Shown here: one piece after another, positions 50,747 through 59,843 of the stretch
Layout: every line of letters begins with the position of its first letter
Position numbering within the stretch: position 1 is the first letter of the stretch
Source of the DNA: Micavibrio_B sp964399985
GTDB lineage: Bacteria; Pseudomonadota; Alphaproteobacteria; Micavibrionales; Micavibrionaceae
Direction of reading: 5' to 3'
DNA: 64,000 nucleotides
Assembly: GCA_964399985.1 (NCBI GenBank)
Contig: CAYNRY010000002.1
Location: forward strand, 372,001-436,000
Program-made: the position numbers and the translations under genes
The notes under the pieces: generated by a model
What the model was told of the DNA's origin: nothing
Seen by the model: only the letters and a program-made list of their open reading frames with translations
Databases searched by the model: none

Positions 50747-52951
50747 TTATTGGTTGATAACGATATCGGCGACCAGACCGTTGGTCAGTAATTGCGGCAA
50801 AACCACCGGATCCGGACGTGTATTTGTGGTCGGATCGCGCTCGCCGTAAAAAACATAGAGCGGAACGCCGTTGCGTCCATGCGATTTCAGAAAATTCGTA
50901 ATTTCTGGATTCTGGTTGGTCCAGTCGCCTTGGATATAGGCGACGTTGTGTTCTTTGAATAATTTTTGCGTGGCTTCGGTGGCCAGGGCGATCCGCTCAT
51001 TCACTTTACAGGTGATACACCATGAGGCAGTCATTTCAACGAAGACAGGGTCTTTGCCGGCGAGAAGATTTTCCAATGTTGCCGGAGAAAAAGGAATTGT
51101 CTCATGCTTTGCGACAACAGCCTCAAGGTTTTCTTCGATTTTTGCAACCGTCATCGGTATTTTCGCCATACTGATCGAGGCGATAGATACGGCGATAATG
51201 ATAAATAAGGCGGCAATAACATGAATAAAGCTGCGGGCCGGCTGATGAGAAGGAGCGCGTTGCCACATCCAAATTCCCATGGCGATAAAGACCGCGCCGA
51301 GAAGGGCCATCAATCCTGCATAATAGCCTTCGACTTGCTGGCCATAGACCCATAAAAGCCATGCGGCGGACGCGAACATCGGGAAGGCGAGGAACTGGCG
51401 GAAAGTTTCCATCCATAGTCCCGGACGCGGTAAAGCCTTTCTCAGAGCAGGAACAACGCACAGCAAAAGATAGGGAAGGGCGAGACCGAAACCTAGGGCG
51501 AGGAAAATTGCGAGAGAAACGACAGGCGGTTGCAAAAGCGCATAGCCGAGCGCGATACCCATAAAGGGCGCGGTACAGGGCGTTGCGACAATCGTTGCCA
51601 GCGAGCCGGTAAAGAACGAGCCTGTATATCCTTTTTTCTGTGTCAGATCCTGACCGATATTTGCGAGGCGGCCTGTGAATTCGAACATGCCGGAGAGATT
51701 AAGCCCGACGATAAACAGGATATAAGAGAGCAGTAAGACCACAACCGGGTTTTGCAACTGGAAGCCCCAGCCTATATTTTCGCCTGTTTTTTGCAACACG
51801 ATTAAAACGCCTGCGATTAAAGCGAAACAGGACAGAACCCCGAGAGTATAAGCGATACCTGAGAAAACGGCCTGATGCTGTTCTTTATCCGACATGCGGA
51901 CGAGGCTTAAGGCTTTCATCGATAGAATAGGGAATACGCACGGCATCAAATTTAAAATCAAACCGCCGAAGAAAGCGAATAGCAACGCCTGCATCAAAGT
52001 AGTCGAGGTTCCGGCGGTCATCGGTGCTTCGTCGGGCACGAAAACAGCTGGAGCTGTATCGTCATCGGTGGCCGTTGCAATGGCGGCGGTGGAATTTTCT
52101 TGTGGTAGTGCGGCGATTGGCGTCTGGACATTATAGCCTTTGCGGATACCGTCCTGACTTTCATAAACGAGAACGCCTCTGATTTCCTTGATCTCAGTTA
52201 AAGGGCGCGTGTCGCGCGGAATAGTAAGGGTGATCTGGCCGTTTTCGACTTTGGTAATTTGCGGCGCAGGGTTTTGAATAATGCCCCATTCTTCCGGATA
52301 AAACTCGACGCTTTTCGCGGCTGACAGAAGCGGCAGCACTTCAGCGTCTGCCTTAAATGACAGCATTAGCGCGTTATTGGCTTCTTCAACAAGGCCTTGC
52401 CAAGCAACAGTTTCGGGGATTTTGGCGCGGGCATTAGCAAATAATTGTGCATCCGTTGGCGCGGCAGTTGTTGTCGTGACCGGTATATCGAATTTGATTT
52501 CCTTGGTTTCGGGGATACAGATTTCGTTACAGACTAAAAGCTCGATATCGGCAGTGCCGGAAATGCTTTTGTCCTTATAGTCGGACGGAACGGTCAGATC
52601 GACGAGATAAGTGGCCTGTTTATTATAGCCAAAGTTAAGCAGTGGGCCAAAGGCAATGCGCTCGGGGATAGGCCATTGAATATCCCCCGCCGTGACGCCA
52701 TCAGGTAAAACCCAGCGAATACGGGTCGCTTCACCGGAATCTCCCGGGTTCTTCCAATAGACATGCCAGTGATCTTCGATCGTTTGCTCGACCGCCATTG
52801 CTATAGTTTGACCCGGCTTAACCGCATCAAATTCAGGCAATATGCGAACCGCAACCTTTGGTGCAAGGTCGGGCGTCTGGGCCAGGGCCGGCAGCAACGG
52901 CGTTAAATTCAAAACAGGAAGGAGGGCCAGAAGGGTCAAAATCTTTTTCAT
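50747..52951 (-). CDS. DsbD/ScsB-family thiol-disulfide reductase
   Basis: Moves reducing power from cytoplasmic thioredoxin to periplasmic proteins. The 734-aa protein has a signal peptide, an N-terminal periplasmic domain with a redox Cys pair (LLVCNEICIPE, about residue 150), eight membrane segments with the paired Cys in LNLMPCVFPILSMKAL and IVATPCTAPFMG, and a C-terminal thioredoxin domain with TASWCITCKVNE. The N-terminal domain with WHVYWKNPGDSGEATRIRW identifies the ScsB-like rather than classical DsbD branch. It is followed by the periplasmic redoxin, its likely target. Confidence 0.92.
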   Translation of the reverse strand: MKKILTLLALLPVLNLTPLLPALAQTPDLAPKVAVRILPEFDAVKPGQTIAMAVEQTIEDHWHVYWKNPGDSGEATRIRWVLPDGVTAGDIQWPIPERIAFGPLLNFGYNKQATYLVDLTVPSDYKDKSISGTADIELLVCNEICIPETKEIKFDIPVTTTTAAPTDAQLFANARAKIPETVAWQGLVEEANNALMLSFKADAEVLPLLSAAKSVEFYPEEWGIIQNPAPQITKVENGQITLTIPRDTRPLTEIKEIRGVLVYESQDGIRKGYNVQTPIAALPQENSTAAIATATDDDTAPAVFVPDEAPMTAGTSTTLMQALLFAFFGGLILNLMPCVFPILSMKALSLVRMSDKEQHQAVFSGIAYTLGVLSCFALIAGVLIVLQKTGENIGWGFQLQNPVVVLLLSYILFIVGLNLSGMFEFTGRLANIGQDLTQKKGYTGSFFTGSLATIVATPCTAPFMGIALGYALLQPPVVSLAIFLALGFGLALPYLLLCVVPALRKALPRPGLWMETFRQFLAFPMFASAAWLLWVYGQQVEGYYAGLMALLGAVFIAMGIWMWQRAPSHQPARSFIHVIAALFIIIAVSIASISMAKIPMTVAKIEENLEAVVAKHETIPFSPATLENLLAGKDPVFVEMTASWCITCKVNERIALATEATQKLFKEHNVAYIQGDWTNQNPEITNFLKSHGRNGVPLYVFYGERDPTTNTRPDPVVLPQLLTNGLVADIVINQ

Positions 52952-53041
52952 GTCATATTTCTATCAAAAATTGATGAAGCTGGCTTGTGCAAACTGTATC
53001 TATTCCGGTAAATTCGAGATCCAACGCAAGAAGGTTACATT

Positions 53042-55036
53042 ATGTCCGAACCTGTCCCAGTCTCAAATATGGCTCTAAATACCGATACGCCGTCATGGAC
53101 ACCGTCCGATGAACGCAAAAAATCTTCCCATCTTTTCGCCTTTGCCAAGGAGAACATGCAGGACGCAGATTCATATCATAATTTGTGGAAGTGGTCGTGC
53201 GACCATATGGAGGATTTCTGGTCGGCATTTTGGGATTACGCAAAAGTGATCGGCGATAAAGGCAATGTTATTCTCAAAGATGGTAACAAGATGCCCAGTA
53301 AATCAGGGGGCGCGCAGTTTTTCCCTGAGGCAAAATTAAATTGGGCGGAAAATATGCTACGCCGCCGCGACGACGGGACAGGTATTATCTTTCGCAATGA
53401 AAAAGGCGCGGAGCGGATTCTTAGCTTCAAAGAGATTGCCGATCAGGTTAGTAGCTTGCAGCAATATTTGAAAGCGCAAGGCATCCAAAAAGGTGACCGC
53501 GTCGCAGGCTATTTGCCGCATATGCCGGAAACTATTATTGCAGCGGTGGCCGTATCTTCTCTCGGCGCGATATGGGCGTCCGCTTCGCCGGATTTCGGGG
53601 TGCAGGGAATCGTCGATCGCTTCGGTCAGATCGAGCCGAAAATATTGATCGCGGTTGACGGATATTATTACGGCGGCAAAACTATCGATTGTTTACCCAA
53701 AATCAAAGACGTCGTTCCGAAAATCTCGAGCATCGAAAAAACGATCGTCGTTTCTTTTGTCAATGACACGCCGGATGTATCGGCTATAGAAAACGCAGTT
53801 TTATATAGCGATATTCTAAAATCAAATCCGGCGACAGAGCCCGAATTCCTGCGCGTCGAATTCAATCATCCTTTATTTATTATGTTTTCATCCGGTACGA
53901 CCGGCATTCCGAAATGCATCGTGCACGGGCATGGCGGCACGTTGCTGACGCATTTGAAAGAACACCAACTGCAATGCGACGTAAAAGAAAACGACCGTAT
54001 CTTTCATTTTACGACCTGCGGCTGGATGATGTGGAACTGGCAGATATCGGCGATGGCAAGCGGTGCCACGCTTCTGGTTTATGACGGCTCGCCTTTTTAT
54101 CCAAAGCCGGATTCCATGTGGGAATATACGTCTAAACATAAATGTACGCTCTTCGGCACCGGCGCGAAATATATCGATGCTTTGAAATCGCATAATGTGC
54201 GTCCATGCGACAATCACGACCTGTCGGATTTAAAAACCATTACCTCCACAGGTTCGCCATTGGTGCATGAAAGTTTCGATTATGTGTATGATGCGATCAA
54301 GAAAGACGTGCATTTATCCTCATTTTCGGGAGGCACGGATATCATTTCCTGTTTCGTCATTGGAAATCCAATCTCGCCCGTCTGGCGCGGCGAAATTCAG
54401 GGCGCGGGCATGGGTTATGCCATGGATGCTTTTGATGATGCAGGGAAGCCTATCCCTCCGGGCGCAGGTTCGGGCGAAATGGTTTGCACGAAACCTTTTC
54501 CGTCAATGCCGGTTTATTTCTGGAACGATGAAGACGGCAAAAGATATCACGCAGCCTATTTCGAACGCTTCGATAATATCTGGTGCCATGGCGACTGGAT
54601 TGAGCGCACCAAACATGACGGGTTTATCATCCACGGCAGATCGGATGCCACACTCAATCCGGGCGGCGTGCGTATCGGCACAGCGGAGATTTACCGTCAG
54701 GTCGAGCAAATCACGGAAGTAGAAGAATCGATCGCTGTCGGCCAGACCATTCATGATGATGAACGGATTATTTTGTTCGTGCGCCTTAAAGAAGGTAAGC
54801 AGCTCAATGACGATCTGATTTCAAGAATTAAGAAGCAGATTAAGGACGGAGCGTCGCCTCGCCATGTTCCGGCAAAAGTGATCCAAGTCACTGATATCCC
54901 GCGCACAAAAAGCAATAAAATCGTTGAATTGGCGGTGCGTGAAGTCATCCACGGCAGACAGGTAAAAAATATCGAATCTCTGGCAAACCCGGAAGCGCTG
55001 GAGCTTTATAAAAATTTACCTGACTTACTGAAGTGA
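53042..55036 (+). CDS. aacS: Acetoacetyl-CoA synthetase
   Basis: Activates acetoacetate to acetoacetyl-CoA with ATP, linking ketone bodies or PHB turnover to lipid synthesis. The 664-aa ANL enzyme has the AMP-binding signature MFSSGTTGIPKCIVHGHGG, WASASPDFGVQGI, the family-specific FHFTTCGWMMWNWQ, the GRSDATLNPGGVRIGTAE hinge and the catalytic Lys in IPRTKSNKIVE. Length fits the family (about 650-670). Ribosome site AAGAAGG. It is monocistronic and overlaps the convergent amidoligase gene by 12 bases. Confidence 0.93.
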   Translation: MSEPVPVSNMALNTDTPSWTPSDERKKSSHLFAFAKENMQDADSYHNLWKWSCDHMEDFWSAFWDYAKVIGDKGNVILKDGNKMPSKSGGAQFFPEAKLNWAENMLRRRDDGTGIIFRNEKGAERILSFKEIADQVSSLQQYLKAQGIQKGDRVAGYLPHMPETIIAAVAVSSLGAIWASASPDFGVQGIVDRFGQIEPKILIAVDGYYYGGKTIDCLPKIKDVVPKISSIEKTIVVSFVNDTPDVSAIENAVLYSDILKSNPATEPEFLRVEFNHPLFIMFSSGTTGIPKCIVHGHGGTLLTHLKEHQLQCDVKENDRIFHFTTCGWMMWNWQISAMASGATLLVYDGSPFYPKPDSMWEYTSKHKCTLFGTGAKYIDALKSHNVRPCDNHDLSDLKTITSTGSPLVHESFDYVYDAIKKDVHLSSFSGGTDIISCFVIGNPISPVWRGEIQGAGMGYAMDAFDDAGKPIPPGAGSGEMVCTKPFPSMPVYFWNDEDGKRYHAAYFERFDNIWCHGDWIERTKHDGFIIHGRSDATLNPGGVRIGTAEIYRQVEQITEVEESIAVGQTIHDDERIILFVRLKEGKQLNDDLISRIKKQIKDGASPRHVPAKVIQVTDIPRTKSNKIVELAVREVIHGRQVKNIESLANPEALELYKNLPDLLK

Positions 55037-56914
55037 ATTTAATTCAGGTAAATTTGTTAAATTCCATTGAATGGGAATGGTACGCTCAGTTCGTAATTTG
55101 TAAACCAAGTTTTTGAGTCTATCTAATTCGCGTCCCTCAGGATTTTTTGCGCCGCCGTTTGTCGATATCATGTTCGCAGCATGCTCGACAAATTCACTCA
55201 CAAATTTGACCCAGCTGCGAACCTCTGCAGGCTCGACAGTGCCGGGATGTTGGCGAAATTCCATCGTTCCATGTTCAAAAACGGATTGAAGATTAACCCG
55301 GGCACGCCGTCTGCCGGTTGGTTGTGTTGTCCTGTACAAATCGCTTATTTCCGGCGCTGCAAGGATTCTTTGAATACTTTCCTTCTCGGAGAAGCCATTA
55401 TCTGAGAAGACATCTCTGTAATAATAAGTAAGAGCGCTATCGATAAAGGCCAGATCGTCTTCTATGGCCATATAATTAAGCTTAACCTGTTTGGCGATAT
55501 CAAGTTGTCGCTCTTCAAAAATTTTTGATAGCCCGTGATGCGCATGAAGAGCGCAAGGCAGGTCAGCCTTGCCGCCTAATGATTTAAGGATTTCAGTTGT
55601 AGCAACAAGATGTGAGAAATCTTTTGTCAGGATGCCGGATACTATTTCCATTCCTTGAGTATCATCGGTCGGGCGAATGGTTGCATCTTTTGTTCTAAGT
55701 GTCCCCGGGCTCAAAATTCCAAGTGTTTCGTCGAGGAAAGCATAATCTATTTCTTTGATGCCGAATAATTCTTGTTCGCAACCTATCGTACTCCATTCGG
55801 GTAAGCGCGTATCGACGTCTAACATCGAAAATCCTACTAAAGCCGCCTTTGAAAAGGCTCTGCCAAGATGGGATGCTAATGATACAGAAGATGCTTCATC
55901 TTTGAAGGATCTATATCGCACCAATCTCTCGAAATAAACTTGATCGTCCTGATCTATCTTTTCCGCATCGATCCCAAGATCTTCTTGTAAAGAAACCACT
56001 CTTTGGTGAAGGCTAAAAATTTCATCGCGCTGATTGAATTCGTTGATCGTAGTTCTTCCTTTTGCTAAGGCGCGATTTATGAATAGAGCTGTCGTTTCTG
56101 GCTCAATGCCTCTGCCCGCATGAATAAAAAAAGAAGCCGTAGAGAAATTTGTTGCTGCTTTTCTGGCTCTTGATACTGCTAATCTCGCGTCTACCGGGCT
56201 TGCTGTGTTTTTGAGATCATTTCTTATGCTTGCGAATTTTTTAGGAATGCCAAAGCTTTGCCAAGATGGAGAAGAAGATGTCTCTTCAATCAGGCCCTCC
56301 ATAATATGTTCAAGAACCAAAGCGTCTTTTAAATATTTTAGTGTTTCTTTTCCAAAGATGGATGCGCGTTGATCCCACGGTTTTATATTCCAATCTGCAG
56401 GAATGTTTTTCCGGATTTCGATGTATTCTTGGAGCGCTTCAATATTCTCGATGCTTTCCCCAACAAGCTCAAGGTATCGAACGATATATTCAGCATCTGA
56501 ATTATTCATCGTCGGGAATGTAAGTAGCTGCTGTTTGGCACGATCTTGAATAGCCGTTGAAAATTCTTCAGGGTAAGGATTGTCACGAAAAGAAAGTATC
56601 TGGTTGTATTTTTCGAGAGCTTCCGCCATTAAATCAAAAACGCGATCTCCATACAGAAGGGCTGCGTCTCGCCAAAGATCTTTTTTCCAATCATGCGGCA
56701 GTTGCTGAATTTCAGGCTCAGCGAAATCAAGTACAACCTGATATTCGATATAGCGCCGCGCTTTAAGAATGAAATTCTCGGGATCGGTGTCTTTAAGGAA
56801 GAGGATATTTTTTACCAGCTCGGATTTATATCGAGTTAATTCCGATGATCTGCGTTTGTTTGGACCAATTTCTAAAGCTGTTTCCAAAAATAGAATTTCA
56901 TTTGTATTGCTCAT
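55025..56914 (-). CDS. Putative amidoligase (GCS/glutamine-synthetase-like fold) with a repeat-bearing N-terminal half, 629 aa
   Basis: The C-terminal half matches the Amidoligase_2 group described by Iyer, Aravind and colleagues: IGCEQELFG (377-385, metal-binding Glu pair), GMEIVSGIL (421-429), LPCALHAHHGLS (452-463, usual HxHxG), and RRARVNLQSVFEHGTMEFRQ followed by HPGT (536-559), with the Arg/Glu of the phosphate site. Such enzymes form amide bonds in peptide modification or unusual metabolites. Residues 1-370 are not recognised; they contain two copies of a helical motif, LPHDWKKDLWRDAALLYGD (73-91) and IPADWNIKPWDQRASIFGK (171-189). No partner (cyclotransferase, amidase) is adjacent. 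AT-rich. Confidence 0.72.
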   Translation of the reverse strand: MSNTNEILFLETALEIGPNKRRSSELTRYKSELVKNILFLKDTDPENFILKARRYIEYQVVLDFAEPEIQQLPHDWKKDLWRDAALLYGDRVFDLMAEALEKYNQILSFRDNPYPEEFSTAIQDRAKQQLLTFPTMNNSDAEYIVRYLELVGESIENIEALQEYIEIRKNIPADWNIKPWDQRASIFGKETLKYLKDALVLEHIMEGLIEETSSSPSWQSFGIPKKFASIRNDLKNTASPVDARLAVSRARKAATNFSTASFFIHAGRGIEPETTALFINRALAKGRTTINEFNQRDEIFSLHQRVVSLQEDLGIDAEKIDQDDQVYFERLVRYRSFKDEASSVSLASHLGRAFSKAALVGFSMLDVDTRLPEWSTIGCEQELFGIKEIDYAFLDETLGILSPGTLRTKDATIRPTDDTQGMEIVSGILTKDFSHLVATTEILKSLGGKADLPCALHAHHGLSKIFEERQLDIAKQVKLNYMAIEDDLAFIDSALTYYYRDVFSDNGFSEKESIQRILAAPEISDLYRTTQPTGRRRARVNLQSVFEHGTMEFRQHPGTVEPAEVRSWVKFVSEFVEHAANMISTNGGAKNPEGRELDRLKNLVYKLRTERTIPIQWNLTNLPELNSLQ

Positions 56915-57032
56915 CTGAATCTTCCTTTAGCGCAGCTCTATAGAGAAAAGAAAAATTCTGCAAATTTACGGGTTTGATTTTTAATCATGGCTGATGCGCT
57001 GAAAACGCATGACTGCTCTAGGTTAAATTTGT

Positions 57033-57061
57033 TTGCCTTTTGGACGCCTATACGTTTTAAT
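57033..57061 (+). promoter_or_regulatory. Candidate promoter for the leader peptide and aminotransferase
   Basis: TTGCCT (57033-57038), a 17-base spacer, and TTTAAT (57056-57061) resemble a sigma-70-type promoter. A start six to eight bases later would coincide with the leader ATG (57068), giving a leaderless transcript, as is known for trpL of Sinorhizobium. No ribosome site precedes that ATG, which fits. Confidence 0.4.
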
Positions 57062-57067
57062 TAATAT

Positions 57068-57148
57068 ATGCTTCGTTTCGCACAACAATCTGTCGCCATT
57101 TTAGCTTCTGCTACCGCAGCGGCGGCGGCCGCATGTGCGGCGGCCTAG
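57068..57148 (+). CDS. Alanine-rich leader peptide, 26 aa
   Basis: An ORF beginning MLRFAQQSVAILASAT continues with six Ala codons in a row, Cys, then three more Ala codons and TAG. Thirteen of 26 residues are Ala, using GCA, GCG, GCC and GCT. It ends 97 bases before the aminotransferase start. The GCGGC at 57137-57141 can pair either with GCCGC at 57128-57132 (inside the Ala run) or with GCCGC at 57148-57152 (after the stop), mutually exclusive structures as in ribosome-mediated attenuators. No U-tract terminator follows, so control might act on translation: AGGGG (57233-57237), the ribosome site of the next gene, can pair with CCCT at 57225-57228. Confidence 0.5.
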   Translation: MLRFAQQSVAILASATAAAAAACAAA

Positions 57149-57152
57149 CCGC
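57128..57152 (+). promoter_or_regulatory. Alternative hairpins in the leader region
   Basis: Stem 1 uses GCCGC (57128-57132) with GCGGC (57137-57141), four-base loop. Stem 2 uses GCGGC (57137-57141) with GCCGC (57148-57152), six-base loop. They cannot coexist. A further stem GGATGT / ACATCC (57169-57174 with 57180-57185) lies downstream. A ribosome paused on the Ala codons would block stem 1 and allow stem 2. Confidence 0.4.
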
Positions 57153-57245
57153 TCATAATTTGCCCCCGGGATGTCCCTGACATCCACCCCATTTAGAATA
57201 AAAATCAAAAAAACCGAATAAGGACCCTTTTCAGGGGCTGCAAAT

Positions 57246-58466
57246 ATGTTAATGACTTCGCCTATGTCGACTAATCTTCCTCCGTCCCAAGAACCGCTTC
57301 TAAAGCCTGAAAGCCGGGCTTTTCGCAAATGCCTAGAGAAACTGTCTCCGAATGTGGCGGCAGAGCTTCTTCGCTATGGCAAGCAGCGCCCGGATACGAT
57401 TTCACTGGCGCAAGGCGAGGGCGAAGCGCCGACGCCTGATTTCATTATCGAAGCGGCAACCAAAGCGATGCAGGAGGGCAAGACATTTTATGCGCCGCCG
57501 CTCGGCATTCCTGAATTTCGTCAGGAGATCGCCACCTATTACTCCCAGATTTTCAATCTCAATATTCCGACCAACCGTATTTTCGTGACGGCTTCCGGCA
57601 CGACAGCGGTCCATCTGGCCCTGACCTCTATTCTCGATGAAGGCGACGAGGTTCTCGCGGTCACCCCGATTTGGAAAAATTTGGTCGGGATTATCGAGAT
57701 GACGGGCGCGTCGTTCAAGGAAGTCTGCATGAGCGAGCGGGACGGAGAATGGCAGCTCGATCTCAATGAGCTATTTGACGCCTGCACCGAGCGCACCAAG
57801 GCTATCCTTTTGGTGACGCCATCCAATCCGACCGGCTGGGTTATGTCGAAAGAAGATATGGAAGAGGTGATGGAATTTGCTAGAGCGCGCGGTATCTGGA
57901 TCGTCTCCGACGAGATTTACGCCCGTACGACCTATAATACGCTGCGCGCGCCAAGCTTTCTCGATGTGTCCGAACCCGACGATAAACTCTTTATTGTCAA
58001 CAGTTTCTCGAAAAGCTGGGCGATGACCGGCTGGCGGCTTGGCTGGCTCATCGGTCCGGCGCGGGTGGAGAGCAAGATTTACGATATGGCGCTCTATGAA
58101 TATATGGCGCCGCCGATGTTCACCCAATATGGCGGAATCGCCGCGCTTCGTCATGGGGAGACTTTTATCAAGAACCAGAGCCTTCACTGGCGCACCAATC
58201 TGGATCTAATCACCGAGCGTTTCGGCAAGATGGAGCGCGTGATTTTCAATCCGCCGCCGGCCAGTTTCTATACGTTCTTCCGGATCGATGGTGAGCCGGA
58301 TTCCCTGTCGCTCGCCAAGCGCCTGATCGACGAGGCGGGTGTATCCATGGCCCCGGGCTGTTCCTTCGGCTCCGGTTGCGGCGATTATTTGCGCATGTGT
58401 TTCGGGGCGTCGACGGCCAAAATCAACGATGCGCTGGACCGGATCGAGACTTTCCTGAATAAATAG
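57246..58466 (+). CDS. Class I PLP-dependent aminotransferase
   Basis: The 406-aa enzyme has the fold type I pattern: SGTTAVHLALTSI, VTPSNPTGWVMS, SDEIYARTTY, the PLP-binding Lys in NSFSKSWAMTGWRLGWL and the substrate-Arg region GDYLRMCFG. It resembles aspartate/alanine-type transaminases of subgroup I-gamma. The ATG at 57246 is supported by AGGGG eight bases upstream. A poly-alanine leader peptide ends 97 bases upstream, which, if it is an attenuator, would point to alanine as product or signal. The exact substrate is not determined by sequence alone. Confidence 0.87.
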   Translation: MLMTSPMSTNLPPSQEPLLKPESRAFRKCLEKLSPNVAAELLRYGKQRPDTISLAQGEGEAPTPDFIIEAATKAMQEGKTFYAPPLGIPEFRQEIATYYSQIFNLNIPTNRIFVTASGTTAVHLALTSILDEGDEVLAVTPIWKNLVGIIEMTGASFKEVCMSERDGEWQLDLNELFDACTERTKAILLVTPSNPTGWVMSKEDMEEVMEFARARGIWIVSDEIYARTTYNTLRAPSFLDVSEPDDKLFIVNSFSKSWAMTGWRLGWLIGPARVESKIYDMALYEYMAPPMFTQYGGIAALRHGETFIKNQSLHWRTNLDLITERFGKMERVIFNPPPASFYTFFRIDGEPDSLSLAKRLIDEAGVSMAPGCSFGSGCGDYLRMCFGASTAKINDALDRIETFLNK

Positions 58467-58533
58467 AATTTTTTCTTGCCTATATTAGAAGACAGGCATA
58501 CGCTCATGCAAAAAACACATGGGAGATATGCGT

Positions 58534-59139
58534 ATGGAAGAAAGAATAGTTTTAAGATTCAATAGACATGCGTTGCATCAGCATCAAGCCGGAAGCTGGT
58601 TCTTGCCACAAAGTCCAAGAGTAAGAGGGCATAATCTTTTTATTTACGATAAGAGCATTTCTTCATTAATGGATAGAGTTCATCTATCTACAGCTAAAGT
58701 TACAAATGTTTATGATGGTAATTATGCCCTGCCAGTTATTGAGTTAAACAAGGCGGCTCGTGCCCGAACTGATTGGCTTAATCATCATTTTGTAACAGTC
58801 GCAAACAAAATTCATCGTGAAGCCCGGTCATGTCCCTTAGATGAATACCGTTATAATAGTCTTCACCCAGGACAGGATGAGTGGTTAGCACGTTATGTCC
58901 AGGCTTCTACGGGAAGTCATTTCGATCTATCTCTCGAGGATTTAAACAGATTAATAGGAAGACCGTTCTCAAGTTTTCATGATCTGCATGATGCGCCTTT
59001 AATAAAGCCTGATATACAAGAACTTCATCTGCTAAAAGGAATACGTGAGCTTAAAGCAATAGGTCCGTCATTCCGGCAAAAAGAGCCAATTTCAGGAGTA
59101 TCACTCAATCTTCGCTATGGAGTGAGTCTTGGTAATTAG
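58534..59139 (+). CDS. Hypothetical protein, 201 aa
   Basis: No family recognised. The start ATG 58534 has GGGAG eight bases upstream; alternative ATGs at 58519 and 58528 are too close or before it. The protein is soluble and rich in His, Arg and Leu. N-terminus: MEERIVLRFNRHALHQHQAG, similar in layout to the next gene's SRHGIHSSGQLGAYF. It lies downstream of the aminotransferase by about 70 bases and is AT-rich. Probably a lineage-specific gene. Confidence 0.6.
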   Translation: MEERIVLRFNRHALHQHQAGSWFLPQSPRVRGHNLFIYDKSISSLMDRVHLSTAKVTNVYDGNYALPVIELNKAARARTDWLNHHFVTVANKIHREARSCPLDEYRYNSLHPGQDEWLARYVQASTGSHFDLSLEDLNRLIGRPFSSFHDLHDAPLIKPDIQELHLLKGIRELKAIGPSFRQKEPISGVSLNLRYGVSLGN

Positions 59140-59206
59140 AAGCAAGATTAATTTCTTGCCAATCAGGATCACCTCGGAATAGTCTTTCTCAAAAGTCAGG
59201 GAAGTT

Positions 59207-59803
59207 ATGCGTATGGATATTGAAATGTGTTATAGCCGTCATGGCATTCACAGCAGCGGACAGCTTGGAGCCTATTTTAAAAGTTCCAAAGGATATGACG
59301 TTTGTTTCAAAGAGGTTTTTTTTAGTTACGAAACTATAAGAAAATCTTTTAATACCAGTCCTGAAATAGCACGAGATCCGGACGGGCGCTGGTCTACAGA
59401 AGTCACTTACAACGGTGAAAAAACCAAAGTTTATTTCAAAACCAAAGATTTCAACGACGCTTTGAATGAAGGCTACAAAGCGATTGCTGATCTACTCGAT
59501 GAAGAAGCCAGTTTCAGGCCGTCCAGAGCCATGAAATTTCAGGAGCTAGTTAACAATGGAAAAGCGGCCAGATTTGTAAACGGTAAAACTGTTCTGGATT
59601 TACCTCTTTCCGAGTTGAACGATCATCTTGAGATAATATCTCTGCATGAGCGAAATCCGCGAAGAATGGATTATTATTTTAAAGCAGCGGCGAATTCCGA
59701 CCTATTTTATCCCGGGCATGAATTGATGGATGCAAAAGCGGCTCTTCGTGCGCGTAACCTTCCACCCGTACCTAAAAAAGATCAAGGCTGCGCTCCGGCG
59801 TAA
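59207..59803 (+). CDS. Hypothetical protein, 198 aa
   Basis: No family recognised. Begins MRMDIEMCYSRHGIHSSGQL; AGGGAAG precedes the ATG (59207), with a second in-frame ATG six bases later. Contains a beta-rich central part (GRWSTEVTYNGEKTKVYF) followed by helices (DFNDALNEGYKAIADLLDE) and a basic C-terminus. The N-terminus resembles that of the preceding gene (RHxxH, then a G-x-(W/Y)-F step), suggesting an old tandem duplication. It ends 40 bases before the RNA-methyltransferase start. Confidence 0.6.
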   Translation: MRMDIEMCYSRHGIHSSGQLGAYFKSSKGYDVCFKEVFFSYETIRKSFNTSPEIARDPDGRWSTEVTYNGEKTKVYFKTKDFNDALNEGYKAIADLLDEEASFRPSRAMKFQELVNNGKAARFVNGKTVLDLPLSELNDHLEIISLHERNPRRMDYYFKAAANSDLFYPGHELMDAKAALRARNLPPVPKKDQGCAPA

Positions 59804-59843
59804 AAGGGATTTTCATTTCCCGATAACTGCACTACGGTTGGTC

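Noticed and set aside
57101..57328. Minus-strand 75-codon frame across the Ala leader region
   Set aside because: It overlaps the aminotransferase start and the leader, is Arg/Gly-rich, and lacks a ribosome site.
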